A DNA stretch of 64,000 nucleotides from Crotophaga sulcirostris. Lineage: Eukaryota > Chordata > Aves > Cuculiformes > Crotophagidae. The position numbers were made by a program, and so were the translations under genes. The DNA lies in the NCBI GenBank assembly GCA_013397455.1, contig VYZB01000723.1, positions 124,001 through 188,000 on the forward strand, read 5' to 3'. A model generated the notes under the pieces. It was not told the DNA's origin, did no database searches, and saw only the letters and a program-made list of their open reading frames with translations. Positions 37,001 to 49,110 of this stretch are shown in pieces; positions within the stretch are counted from its first letter, which is position 1; each line of letters begins with the position of its first letter.

Positions 37001-40000
37001 TTTGAGATTATAACTGAGGCTTTCACATCTACATGGAGCTCCTAAAAATGCTACTCATCCCCAAAATGACAATACAGTCATAATTACTGTACACATTCGT
37101 CATGAGAAAAAACATGGTCGTTTGTGTTTTGTATAGGCAGGACAGCCACAGGAGCCCACAGGTTTCCATGTGTGCCCTGTAGCTCATGAGTGTACCCTGA
37201 CTGTGCAGATTGCGGGTTACCCTTCTCTACGTGGGAGGATGCTGGTCTTTATCAGAAATCCCAGCTAACAAAAGAGTTCCCTCTACCAAGGAAACTATTT
37301 TACAAAACAACTTTTACATTTTAATGGTGTGACCTGCTTTCTTGTATTAGATTGGCTTCAATGAGGGGCAGGCAATAGGCTATCTATGCCTAAAAGGTAC
37401 ACAGCAGTCAACTCAATGGACTCCAGAAATATTGCAAAATACTTGTCCAGGTATGTATTTTGATAATTAAAAGTTCCAATTATTTATATGCTCCTTTTCC
37501 AAACTCAGGTCGGCCCAAGAAAGTCAGAAGTGAAGCACTTGAAACGGCAAACCTATAAACCACAAATCCAGATATGAAGCCTGCCAGGAAAAAATCAAGA
37601 GGTGGCAGCAGGACTTTGTACTGCTTGTCTCTGAGTAAGGCTGCATTTTGAGAGCTAGTCCAGCTTAACTTTGCGAAGTAACTACTCTTTTATAATACCA
37701 AACCTTTAGGAAGAAAAATTGCTGGGCCATCCTGAAATACAGTAGCAAGGGCTGACCTTGTGGCTATGAAAACAAAGTAGGCTGGGGCATATTAAAATCA
37801 ATGCAACAACCAGGGGCTGGGTGAGTAAACAAGATTTATTTAAGCTCTTTACACAATAAAGTCACTACAAATAATCTGCATTAAAATTAGATGTCTGATA
37901 AGAGATGGAAAAATAAGATAAAATAAAAAAAAACAAAAAACAACCACACATAATACTTGGAAAAGACGCATAATTTGTTTCTTTCCTTTATTGTTTCTTT
38001 TATGTGCTGCGGCTTCCAGGAAGTAAGACAAGGGCTTAAGCTCTCATTGGGCCTGTTTCACATTTGGGCAACTCTGGTTTTGATTTTGGTAACTTCAGTG
38101 AGACGGATGTGATGGACATACAGGTGGTTTCACCTATGGTAAGCACTACTGCCCCACTTTGTAACAGATGCGGAATTCTAGAAGGAACAGCTAATAACCA
38201 GACAGTGATTTACTCATGATAAAGTCAAGATAGGCTTTCACACATGCTCTTTGCCCATCTGAATGTGTCACCCACTGTAAAAATCATGATTTGACCTCTC
38301 TATTGACATATGCCTAACATCAGCTTCCCATTCTGAATGGGAAATTATGATCCTAAAATATTTGTGAACATGCAAAAGCTCTGTTTATAGTATGATAGGA
38401 GAAAAGTGGCATTTTGCTACCTATTCTTTGGGCTTTTGTTTGGTTTCCCTTTAATTAATTCTGGGGGTTTTTTTGTTGTAGAACAATAAAGACTCATCTC
38501 AGTCTTTTTTTTTGCAGCCAAGATATTTCAGCAATCCAGAATACTGATTGCCAAATCAAAGTTTTTATTTTTAATACTGTTTAACATTCAGTAATTTTTC
38601 TTCTGATAATGCATGGTGGGTAATTCAATACAAGTGAAAAATAAGCAGGTGAAAGTGTCTCCATGGCAGTATGTAGGAAAGCTGCAGCAAGGTGGGATCA
38701 CAAGAAATAAACTCTGTGTGGTTTCAATGTATAGTAGGGCTGATGAAGGTTGACTAAATCTGAACAAAGGAGCAGTCTGAGTTTTGTCAGTTGTCAAAGA
38801 TATCTGACAATTTATTGTTTTCATAACCACAGCAGACATTCTGAGCAAAAACTCACCTGCAAAACTTTCTAAAGTGTTTAGAGGAGATTAAGAAGATTAG
38901 GTTTTGCTGTTTTCTCAATGTATTGCTCATATTCTTCTCACAAAAAGACTACTTACAATTTCATTCTTCTAAGTAGCACTACTTTATCCTTTAATTATTT
39001 TTGAACATATATGAATAGGTCTTTAAAACCAGGCTCCTTTTCATGATCTGTTTTGTGAAAGTAAGGGAAAAAAACAATTTTAGTCCTTATGGTTATCAAG
39101 AAGTAGTTGGGAAACTCAACTAAACTACACCCTTCAGACCTTAAAAGACCATTAATATTTTGGCATTTCTAAACTTCCTTCCAACCTCCCCAACTCCAAC
39201 TCTTCTTTATCTCCTAGTGGGTTAAAACTGGTTTCATGATGTTTTGGAAATGTTACCTATGTTTGAAGCTTTGAAATTCGATAACATTTGGAAAAAAATA
39301 ACAGGGTTCAATTCAAATCAGTTCAACACCACCCTTATATACAAAACCAGGAGTTTTTTACTATCCACATTCACCAGTGTGCAGGTGTGTATATTACCCT
39401 TTCGTCATCAGCCTAATCTTCATTCCTTTCCCTATTGCAGGTCGCCTTCCAACTTTTGCTAACAGGGCTGCAGTGTCCTCTTTAGAGCTGATAGTTGCAA
39501 CTCCTTTGGTCCCCATCCTCATTCTCACTCTGAACTTCTGTTTGCAGTCCCCTCTCAGCTACTAACCTATTTCTACTGCTTTGCAGCTAGTGGGCAATTG
39601 CATTCCAGTGTTTCCTCTATGTATAACCCACTGCTGTGAGATAGCTACATTTCATGCATTAGATCCTCCCTCTCCCAGGGAGTGCCACAGATGCAAGGAC
39701 TGTGAGGTCACTAGTTCCCGTGTAGAAATAAAAAGAAACTAAAAATGCTGCAGGCATCTCTTGTACAGCCAGGCTGTGTGACTGCAATTTATTGATTTAG
39801 TGAAATGTGCCAATGCAAACACACAAGGTCATCCCCACCTCATCTCTCTGCACAGTGGTTATCCCTCCTGATAATGCAGGTTATCAGCTACAGACACTGA
39901 GCCCTGGGCAAAACACCTATGCCTTAATCCCAAGGAAGAGAAGAGCTGCCTGTTGCCACCAGTTGTAGTCATCCCCCCTTTTTGACTGCAGCATGCAGTG

Positions 40001-43000
40001 GAACGGAGTGGGGTACTACCTGCAAAGTGCAGCTTTTCCCATGCAGAAAGAGGAGGCATCTAGGGCCATCGATGATCCATGAAAAAACCCAGCTCAGGCA
40101 CTCAGACCAGTCAGTTCTGTTTTCCCTAGTGAGAAAATGGCTTCAAGTAAGGAGATGTTTTTCCAGAACAATGATGTTAAAGAATAGTATGTGGTAGAAG
40201 AAATGTGGACAGTATTTTAGCAAATATTTAGCAAAAGCCAGAGGGGACTATTCAATCCATGGAACAGAAACTCTCTGCAGCAGCTTTGCAGCATGGACCA
40301 AAAGATTACATAATACCTGAAATTGCACAGAAGTACACTCAAGGATAAATGGGAGTTATGCTTTTCATTTAAAAAACGACACACATAAACTTTAGACCCA
40401 AGATAAAGTATTGAACCAATTGCACTCCACCCTTAAGTGAAGTAGGATAGAGGAGGTAAAAGAAGGAGCCTGTATTTACAGACACAAGTGTTAGACTTTC
40501 CTTGCTCTGAACTCTTCTTAGTAATCCCATTCTGTGCAAAATGAGGGGAAATGTTATTGTGTTTGTGTGACCATTTTGCAGCAGCAGAAATAGCTTTGGG
40601 GCATAGAGTAATAAGCAAAGCTGTTTGCTGGAAAAATAGTCTCACTTTACTTTCCAGTGTATGGGATGTTAAGCAGATTTGTCTGCAATTAGGTATCCCT
40701 TGTTCAGAGGAAATTTGAAGTTCAGGTTCTGCTTTTCATCTGGATAAGAGTAAAGTTTTGGAAATTTCCTGTGATCTGGAAATGTCAGAGGAAAAAATGC
40801 TTCAGGAACACCAGCGCATGCATTTTCAAATAGCCCCAAGAATTTAGGAGCTCCTTTTTCAGCCTCAACATTTTCTAAGGTAACAGCAAAAGAGGGAAAG
40901 GAGACGTTAGCACCTGGAGGCCCTGAAGTCCCAGGTGCTGCTATGTTCTCATCATGGACCCTTTAGAATCTGGGTCAGACAACAGCATAGGAGATGGAGA
41001 ACGTGTGTTCCTGGGGGTTGGGTGCAGGACACAGACATCACATGTTCAGGAAATGTGCACTGACCTGGAGACAGCCCAAGGAAAGCAATGAGCTGTGATT
41101 TTCCAGCAACACTTGGCTCTGTCAGTCAGTTCATGAATTGGTCTTACCAGGAGCTTGGTTTTTGCAGAAACTTCACCTCCAGTAGCTTCCTGGTTTTTAA
41201 AAGCTCTCCATAAGCTTTGTATTTTTTTCTATAGCTTACTGCAGTACTTCCTTTGCTTTTCTTACACTATAATGTAGAGTTTTAGAGTAAAGGCACTTTT
41301 GAGATCATTCTCTGCCATGCTTTGCACTTTTCTATGGGGCATTTCATTTTTATTCAGTTTTTCTACATAGTGGAGACAAACAGGCCAAGAAAATGAAAGG
41401 GAAGTGTTATTTTGCTGAAAATTGGTTATTAACTGAGTACCTAACCTTAACTTAATCAATTTGTTTTAATATACGTCACCTGCAAAATCTTTTGGAAAAG
41501 ATTATGCTTTCATATGAAAAGAATATAAGTGTATTTTTTGCATGCTTTCAGGAGACTATATTTTCCATCTCCACTAATTTTTTCCTTCCAGGGAAGGTTT
41601 GGCTTGTTATCTTTTCAGGTGTTTTAATTTGACTTCTGCAGTCCCAGGTGAAAAATCACTCTAAAATGAGTGCATTCATTGAGTGGGGAGTGGGGGAGGA
41701 AAAATATCATCGAACTCTTGATCATTTTGGTTTTTACTGAGGATTATCAGCACAACTGCAGAGTTACGTAGTTATGTCAGGCCAGTGCTTTAAAAAGATA
41801 GATCTTCATAAACGCCTTTTTCTAGGGAAGAGCATAATCTAAATAGCAATTAGATTTCATCAGCTCAGGAGTAACGCAATGCAGACATCCAAGGCCACTG
41901 CCTGCAGACAGAGGAAGAAGAAAAAAAAATGTTTGGGATTTAGGTATAATGAACTTTGAAAGATATGCTCCTACTCCCCCATACTGCAACTTTCTAAAAA
42001 GCAAACCTAACAGACACCAAAACAAACTTTTACTTTGTCTGGAAGTACTTTCACATGCATTTTGACGTTAAGCAGGTGCTCACAGAGCTCAGTCAAGGCT
42101 AAGACATCACTGTCCAGCACTTAGCACACTACAGCATGCATTACATACGTAAGGCCTTTTTTTCCAAGTTACTACATTCTCATCAGACTAACTCTGGAAA
42201 TTTCTACTTCAGCCCTTCTGGTCTCACAACACAGGTGATTGTCTGCCCATTTTCACTGCTGCAATTTTGGAAAGAAAAACTTTCACCATGGTGATGGTGT
42301 TCCAACAGAAAAGGCTAAAGAGCCAATATACCACTGGCATATCATGGCATTAAAAGGAATCTATCAGGTTTGATTCCTCTGGCAGGTAGCGCTGATTTGG
42401 AACAGCAGTGCGAAAATGAATATGCTTTCCTGCCTACAACTTAATCAATGTTTTTGGGTGAGGAAACAAATACCTCTTTATCATAGCCTGAGCTAGACTC
42501 TCTTCTCTTTCCTCATTTCTCTACATGGTGGAAAACCAGAGAGGTGAAAAAAACCACATTTAGAAATCTTCTGGAAAGAAATATCTTCACTTCTTGACTA
42601 CCCTTCTCTACTCCCTAAGCAGTTTAAACAGCTGCAGTAATCGTCAAAATAAATTCACTACAGCTTACACAAATACAGTAGGGAAACACAGCCACTGTGG
42701 CTGAGACACAGCAACCAGATTAAGCCATATCCCAATATCGTTAGAGCTATTTAAAGAGGAGGTAGTGGCACAAGGGTTCCCTTGGAAGTGCCCTCACATA
42801 CAGCCCATTCTGCAAAAGGTAACTAGCAGCTGGGTGCACTGGTGCCAGGGACAGCCTGGAACCTGGAGGGCTGCTGTCAGCACAAGGAGCCCCTGCTGGT
42901 CAGCAGCCCTGCGTGCTTACATAGCCACAAAGGACAGCAGCAGGCAGGGGCATCCCAAAGTGTTGGCCACAGGCAGTGCAGCGAGGCAGAACCATCCCCT

Positions 43001-43492
43001 TCCCAGAGGATAGTGCCTGGGGAATGTAAGGCTGGTTGTATTATGCTTTGCCAGAACTGCTTTGCTCAGCATGGGATGCGAGGTGTAAACAGGGAGGAAG
43101 ATCTTCCTTGCATACAGTTACCCAGTACGGAGCCAGTAATATGATACTAGGGAGAGGAAAAATCCTTGTGACAGATGCAGTTGGCCTTCTTCACAAGAAA
43201 CAATGTGCACAAAAAAGGGATCCGATGAGCACTAGTCTGACCCAGATTTTCTTCTAACTTTGCACACATGCTCCTCAGCATAGATTTTTTGGATGATCTA
43301 TAGTTCAAGTGCTTAAGCATCTGCACTCACTCTCACTGTTTCAGCACTTACACAACCAGAGCAGAGGGATGTAGGCTGGTTACGTTTCTGGAGGAAAGCA
43401 AGGAAGAAAACATTTCACTGAAGTCTTACTTCAGAAAAGTAATTTCATCTGCAACTCCCTTAGAAATGCACAATTAAATAAACATTTGGTGA
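34076..43492. other. Unique-looking noncoding DNA, no gene recognised
   Basis: More than 9 kb without a recognised repeat family apart from short T runs (T13 at 34520-34532). Open frames are short and unconvincing. A distinctly GC-richer patch lies at about 42760-43150, with three overlapping open frames of 73-100 codons and no recognised product (see findings). Confidence 0.55.
34520..34532 (+). repeat. Poly(T) run, 13 bases
   Basis: Thirteen T in a pyrimidine-rich context. No associated element recognised. Confidence 0.9.
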
Positions 43493-44010
43493 GGTGTCTT
43501 TATAACTAAGACTGGCCTTCAGAAACTGGAGATGCAGAGACAAGGGAAAAAGTCTGGAGCAAAGACGACTTAACTCTGGTGAAAGAGGATCAGGTTAGAG
43601 AATACTTAAACAAACTGGATATACATATGACTACAGGTCCCAGATGGATGTGCTCAGAAGTGCTGGAGGAGCTGCTCTGATGTCATTGGAAGGCCACGCT
43701 TGGTAATCTTTGGTCAACTGTAGCAACTAGAAGAAGTATTGGGGGCCTGGAGGAAAGTAAATGGCACTCTGGAGGACCCAGAGAACTACACACCAGTCAG
43801 CCTCATCTCATTGCCTGGAAGATGATGGAGCAACTAATCTTGGGCAGCATTTCCAGACACACAAAGGACAAGATCGTTATTGAGAATAATCACCGTAAAG
43901 ACACAAAGAGGAAGTCATGTTCAACCAAACTTCAGCAAGGCTTTTGACCATGTGGGCCATAAGATCCTTATAGAAATGCTGTTGAAGTATGGGCTGGATC
44001 AGCCTACTCA
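43493..44010 (+). mobile_element. Old CR1 reverse transcriptase fragment, catalytic centre deleted
   Basis: The order of motifs follows the start of the CR1 reverse transcriptase: an EEDQVREYLNKLD-like block, a block matching the finger region (DVIG-like and WRK-like), a YTPVSLI-like block equivalent to NYRPVSLT, and then NFSKAFDHVGHKILIEML. An internal deletion near 43927 fuses the region before motif A directly to FSKAFD, removing the first catalytic aspartate of the usual YLDFSKAFD. The copy is strongly diverged and carries many stops and frame changes. Neither a 5' nor a 3' end of CR1 is present. Sequence after about 44010 is no longer recognisable as CR1. Confidence 0.85.
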
Positions 44011-45759
44011 TTTCTTTGAGTCTGTATCACAACCCATACGTTTCAAGTGTGGTGGTGTAGGACTAAACCTGTTCTGCTGAACCAAAACACAAACTGGGAG
44101 AAAGTTCTCTACCAGGCTCTGGTGCACAACATCCTCCTTCGAAGCAGTGAAACATTCTTTTCCAAGTACAGGCAAAGCAGGAAAGCCAGGCTAAAGTAGG
44201 ACTATCACCAGGGCAGGGCTTCCAGAAGGTCGTGAGGACCTCTGAGTCAACTGGGGCTTTGTGCAACACCTGGTGATTCACCATACCTCTGTGTCATGTC
44301 CTTGTCCTCCCTCCAAAAAGTGCTGCCTGCTGCGTCTCTGGGTTTGCAGTATCTCGCACGATCCCTGCACAGCTCCAAAGCACAACTAAGTCTGTAGCTT
44401 CTGGCATAATGTATGTGTTGGTAAGTAGGAGTATAACCATGGAAGAGGAAAAAACAGGAGAAGAAAAAGAAAAAAGGAAAATAAAGGAAAAAATGAAGAA
44501 AAAGGACACTGGTTTGCTCTCCCAGGAAAATAAGCAGGAATATATAAACATGAAAAAAAGAAATGACAAGAGCCTAGAGATCCTTGTATAAAACAAGCAT
44601 ATCCAGAGGTACTTTGTATAATGTTTTAAGTAAATGCAAAGTGAATAATGTTTCTCAAACTACTCAGCATGTTGACTGAAAATTGTTTTGTCTTTCCAGG
44701 TAACTTGTACTTCATAAATAAAGGTAAGTCTATTTGAATTTCCATTCCTTGCAGGATGAGGCAAGTGGGTTTGTGCTAACTGCAGGAAAACCAAGAGGCC
44801 CAGCACAGAAAGACCCTCACACTTGTCTCTCTGTGCTTGATCTGCTGCCCAGGTCAGAGCCTTAGCTCTGTAGGGTAAAAGTGATTTCCCTTTCTATAAA
44901 TTCATTACTTCAATACTTCTGTATTACAGGCAACATCTTAAACCCCAAGAAGGGTTTTTAACCATACAGGCACACTTTGGCACCTTATCACTGTCTTTGT
45001 GAAGCCCATGGGAGGCACATGCAAGTAGCAGCCTATATGTTCACAGCTGGAAAAGTTCACTGTTCTTCTCTGAACTCACACTACTGAAACACATTATAAT
45101 GACATCTTGTCCTAGCGCCCTGAGTCAGCCAAACTCCTCTTTTCATATCAGACCACTTAAAACAGTGTCATATCTCTCCTGCTGAAAGGCAGCTTTCCAC
45201 ATATGCAGCCATGTTAACCCTCAAGCAGCAACAAAATGCATCCTTCAGCTCTGCAGAATGCAATTCACAGGCCTCCTCTTCAGGCTGCAACATCCCCAAA
45301 TGATAACACAAGCCAACTCTCTTTCTCACCATTTCTATTGGCTGATCCCACTATGCTAGAGATTCAGTGAAATTTTCAGACACTTCTACTTTTTTAGAAG
45401 GCCAGGGGATATTTTTTTTTTTGAGGCAGATGAGTCATTATAAATTGCAGAGATCTTATCCACTGGCTACATTTTTCATCTGATGCTTATGGACTATGAA
45501 AATCATACCAATCCAGTCTGCAAGCAGTGCACAGGAGTGGTCACTTCTGTTTGAGTCTGGATGCCACTACTAAAAGAGCTGTACCCGCTCTGTATTTCCT
45601 GCAGACTAGGTGAAAATGCAGGAGATTGTGTCTGCCTATTTACTTGCCATCTTTGAGACACCCCGCTTGCTGTGGCTGGGAATCTCAGGTATAAGCCATA
45701 ATCTGTGGTAATGCAATCCACATAGTCTGTATATTTGCACCCTAGCAGTCTTTTTCATA
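44011..45759. other. Noncoding spacer between two CR1 fragments
   Basis: No recognised protein. It contains a purine-rich tract (44440-44507) whose lysine/glutamate-rich open frame is a product of base composition. It also contains a strong acceptor followed 24 bases later by a consensus donor (44700-44723), described in the findings. The rest is unremarkable. Confidence 0.5.
44440..44507 (+). repeat. Purine-rich AAG/GGA low-complexity tract
   Basis: Nearly all A and G over about 68 bases, in irregular GAAAAA and GGAA units. It generates a spurious Lys/Glu-rich reading frame on the plus strand and a Phe/Ser/Leu-rich one on the minus strand. Neither should be taken as a gene. Confidence 0.85.
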
Positions 45760-46398
45760 ATTAAAAAGTACAAAGGTTGAGTCAGAAAGGTCAAGGCACA
45801 GCTGGAGCTGAACATGTCAGGGGATGCAAAGAATAAGAAAAATAGCTTCTACAGGTATGTCAACCAGAAAAGGAAGGTTAAAGAAAGCATACCCCCTGAT
45901 GAATGAAAATGGGGACCTTGTATCAACAGAGGAAAACCTCCGAACCTGAACATATATAAGTCTGTGGCACCCGATGAGATACATCCCAGAGTCCTGAGGG
46001 AACTGGCTGATGTGGTTGCCAAGCCACTCTCTGTGATGTTTGAAAAGTTATGGCAGTCAGAAGAAGTTCCTGGTGACTGGAAGAAGGGCAACATTGTGCC
46101 CATTTTTAAAAATGGTAGAAAGGAAGGCCCTGGGAACTACTGATCTGTCAGCCTCACCTCTGTGCCTGGGAAGATCATGGAATAGATCATCCTAGAAGCT
46201 ATGCTAAAGCACATGGAGGCATTGGCACAGGTTGCCCAGGGAAGCTGTGGATGCTCCCTCCCTGGAAGTGCTCAAGACGAGGTTGAATGAGGCCTTGAGC
46301 AGCGTGGTTTAGTGGGAGTTTTCCCTGTCATGGCAGCGGGGGTGGAACTAGATGATCTTTAAGGTCCCTTCCAACCCAAACCATTCTACGATTCTATT
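45760..46398 (+). mobile_element. CR1 copy with internal deletion joining RT start to ORF2 end
   Basis: It starts in the linker before the reverse transcriptase (KAQLELN, then YRYVNQKRKVKESIPP). It continues through [25 protein letters not shown] and SVSLTSVPGKIME, then jumps at about 46221 to the far C-terminal block REAVDAPSLEVLKTRLNEAL. The 3' untranslated region follows and ends in ATTCTACGATTCTATT. The jump removes the whole catalytic core (both motif A and FADD), roughly a kilobase compared with family members. Stop codons and another small deletion occur near 45895-45945. It has a true 3' end of the ATTCTATG type. Confidence 0.93.
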
Positions 46399-48240
46399 AT
46401 TACACACAGCAACAGAAGCATTTTCACTAGAAAATAAAAGCTTTTTCTCCAGAAGACATTTTAATGCTTTAAGCACTTTAAACATGTATCTTTCAGAAAG
46501 GTACTTCAAAAAAGAAAGAAAAATTATGATAGATCTGATTAAATCCTCCCTCACTTCCTAAGCAACTGAACAAAATCGGTGGTTGTAAAGGAAAGCTTGA
46601 GGCTTAAAAATTATTCAGAACTAGGACTTTACAGAGTTGCTGAGGAAAAGAACCTGAAAAGCTGGTGAATTAACCACAAATATTTTTTACACCTGAAACA
46701 TATAATGACATATCAAACTGCTTACATGTGTGTAGTGCCACTAGTGAGCTTACAATATGCCACATAATTCAGCATTGAATGTGCAGCACTGACTCAGATC
46801 AGTGCTGGACATTCAAATCACCCTCTCCCTAAGGTTAGAAATGTGCCTGGAAGAACCTCAGCAGTCTCCAGCTGCTGCTATATCCACTGCGAGAGCTATG
46901 CATCAAATGGATCTTAGCAACACCTGAAACTTGTCAGGGACCAGACGCAAGATAAGAGAGATGTGCTTGTTGGTTGTGCAGCCACCATCTTCTCAAGAGT
47001 GGATTCTGCCAGGCTTCTGGAGGTCCACATGTGCAATCACCCTCTGAAAAGCCCCAAGACCCTGCATAGTGCAATGGAAGCGCCACAGCTTGAGCTTTTC
47101 TTTCTGGCTGTATGATCATAAGAACAATCTGGAACATCTGTTGTCAATCATTTATAGATTGTATAAGAAAACTTTGGTAGAACTAAACTGAGCTAATCTC
47201 TTTTTTTCTTCCCCCTCTCTTCTTTTGAACTGTCTCTGTACTAAATCCTGGACATTTCCATCATTTTCCTAGTTGGTGATTTTTGGGCAAGTTATACTGT
47301 CTATCCACAGCACTGCATCACAACCTAAGGTTTCTGGTAGAGTACACATTTATTAGGTATTTCAAAAAGTCAAAAGTAGAGTTCCACTGGGTTAAAAAGC
47401 TTGAGGGAAAAAGAAAGAAGGATAAATTTAAAAATATAACTGCATGGAATGGTCATCTGACCCTCAGAAATATCTGAAGTCCAGGACAAAACTAGCAGAC
47501 AGTAATGTGCTGTGTAAATTAGAGTGCAGGGAGCAACCTGGATGTAAAATAGCTAAGTACATCCATAGGCAGGACCAGGTTTGCAGATATGTAAATGGTA
47601 GGACTCTTCACTAGTACAAACAGCACAGTATGAGTGACTTTTCTGCACTTGGAGCCATTTGACAATTGTTTAAAGCCCTCAAGCAAGATATCTTTACCAA
47701 TATATGGGGGAACAACTGGAACTCCACACCCAGGAAGTCAGATTTATTTTATAACAAAAAAAGTTTTCTTTGAAAAATCTCTGGTGGGATTTAGAGCAGA
47801 GTAATTTTATGAGGCTGGACAGGAAGCTGGCAATCAAATCTCTAAGTTGAGTGTGAGATTCTCAAAACTATGTAGAACAAGAACATGTTCTACAATCACT
47901 TGGTCATTTTCTCTGAACAAGGCTTTGAGTTTTGTCTGCTTGAAGGCAGTTGTGTCTGTCAGCTACACTGAATACTGAGATTCTCACAAGGCTTCAAGAA
48001 TTTTTAGTTCATTCCTCTTGTGAGGGCTCCACCTCTGCATTCAGCCACAGCTTCATGTTATTATTTGTACATAATTGGCACTAAACATGCTATTTGTACC
48101 CACTCTTTGAAACGAAGCAAATTTCTTAAAACTTGGCTTGAACACATGACAGTTGCTATTTCCCTTATTACAACTACATTTCATTGCAGCTGTTGGGAAA
48201 AGACATTTAGCAAGACAGTGGTTCAAAGACTGGCACTTGT
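46399..48240. other. Noncoding spacer between CR1 copies
   Basis: No gene or mobile element recognised. The 46.77-47.14 kb part is somewhat GC-richer, with a 67-codon minus-strand open frame that matches nothing I know. Confidence 0.5.
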
Positions 48241-49110
48241 CATATGGAGCTTGATTCACCGCAACTCTCTGGGCCCAGCCATCCCACCAATTTGTCAGCC
48301 AGCAAAGTGTACACTTATCTAAGCCATGAGCCACCAGCTTATCTAGAAGAATACTATGGAAGACAGTATCAAAGGCTTTACTGAAGTCCAGGTGGATAAT
48401 ATCCACAGCCTTTCGCTCATCCACTATGCAGGTCCCTTCGTCATAGAAGGTGACCAAGCGGTTAAGCAGGACCTGTCTTTCATGAACCCATGCTGGCTAG
48501 GCCTGATGCCCTATTGTCCTGAAGATGCTTGGTGAACACAGTCAATGTGAACAGCTCCATAATCTTTCCTGGTACTAGGGTCAGACTGACAGGTCTGTAG
48601 ATCCCTGGATTATCCTACTGGTCCTTCTTGTAGGTGGGCATCACTCTGGTGAGCCTCCAGTTGTCAGGGGCCTCCCCTGATAACCAGGACCGCTGATAAA
48701 TGATGGCGAGCTCCTCCACCAGCTGCCTTAGTTTTCTCAGGTGGATGTCATTCGGTCCCACAGATTTATGAGTGATCGGGTGGTGTAGCAGGTCACTAAC
48801 TGCTTCCTCCTGAATTATGGGAGGTTTACTCTGCTCTCTATCCCCATCTTCCAGCTCAGGGGGCTGAATACTCTGGGGATAGCTGGTCCTCATCCTTGGT
48901 GGCAGAGTTCCCCCCTCCCCCATCCAATAAAGGATAGAGATCCTCCTAGGCTCTCTTTTTGTTGTTATTATATTTGTAAAAACTTTTTTTTGTTTTCTCT
49001 TACAACAGTGGCCAGATTGAGTTCTTGGTGAGCTTTTGCCATTCTGATTTTCTCTCTGTTCTCTGAATGACCTAATGAGACACCTGTACTCTTCACAAGT
49101 TGCCTACTCC
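48241..49110 (-). mobile_element. CR1 reverse transcriptase fragment lacking its 3' end
   Basis: Read on the minus strand, it starts near 49110 in the endonuclease/reverse-transcriptase linker. It passes through EDGDREQSKPPIIQEEAVSDLLHH, WLSGEAPDNWRLTRVMPTYKK, NPGIYRPVSLT and motif [12 protein letters not shown] (aspartate codon at 48386-48388). It stops abruptly after AQRVAVN near 48241. The FADD motif, C-terminus and 3' untranslated region are absent. CR1 insertions are normally truncated at the 5' end and keep the 3' end, so the missing 3' part was probably lost by later deletion or rearrangement. Several stops and frame changes make it a dead copy. Confidence 0.92.

Noticed and set aside
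44409..44591. A Lys/Glu-rich 60-codon plus-strand frame
   Set aside because: It is produced by the purine-rich low-complexity tract at 44440-44507. There is no conserved motif, and the opposite strand is equally open.
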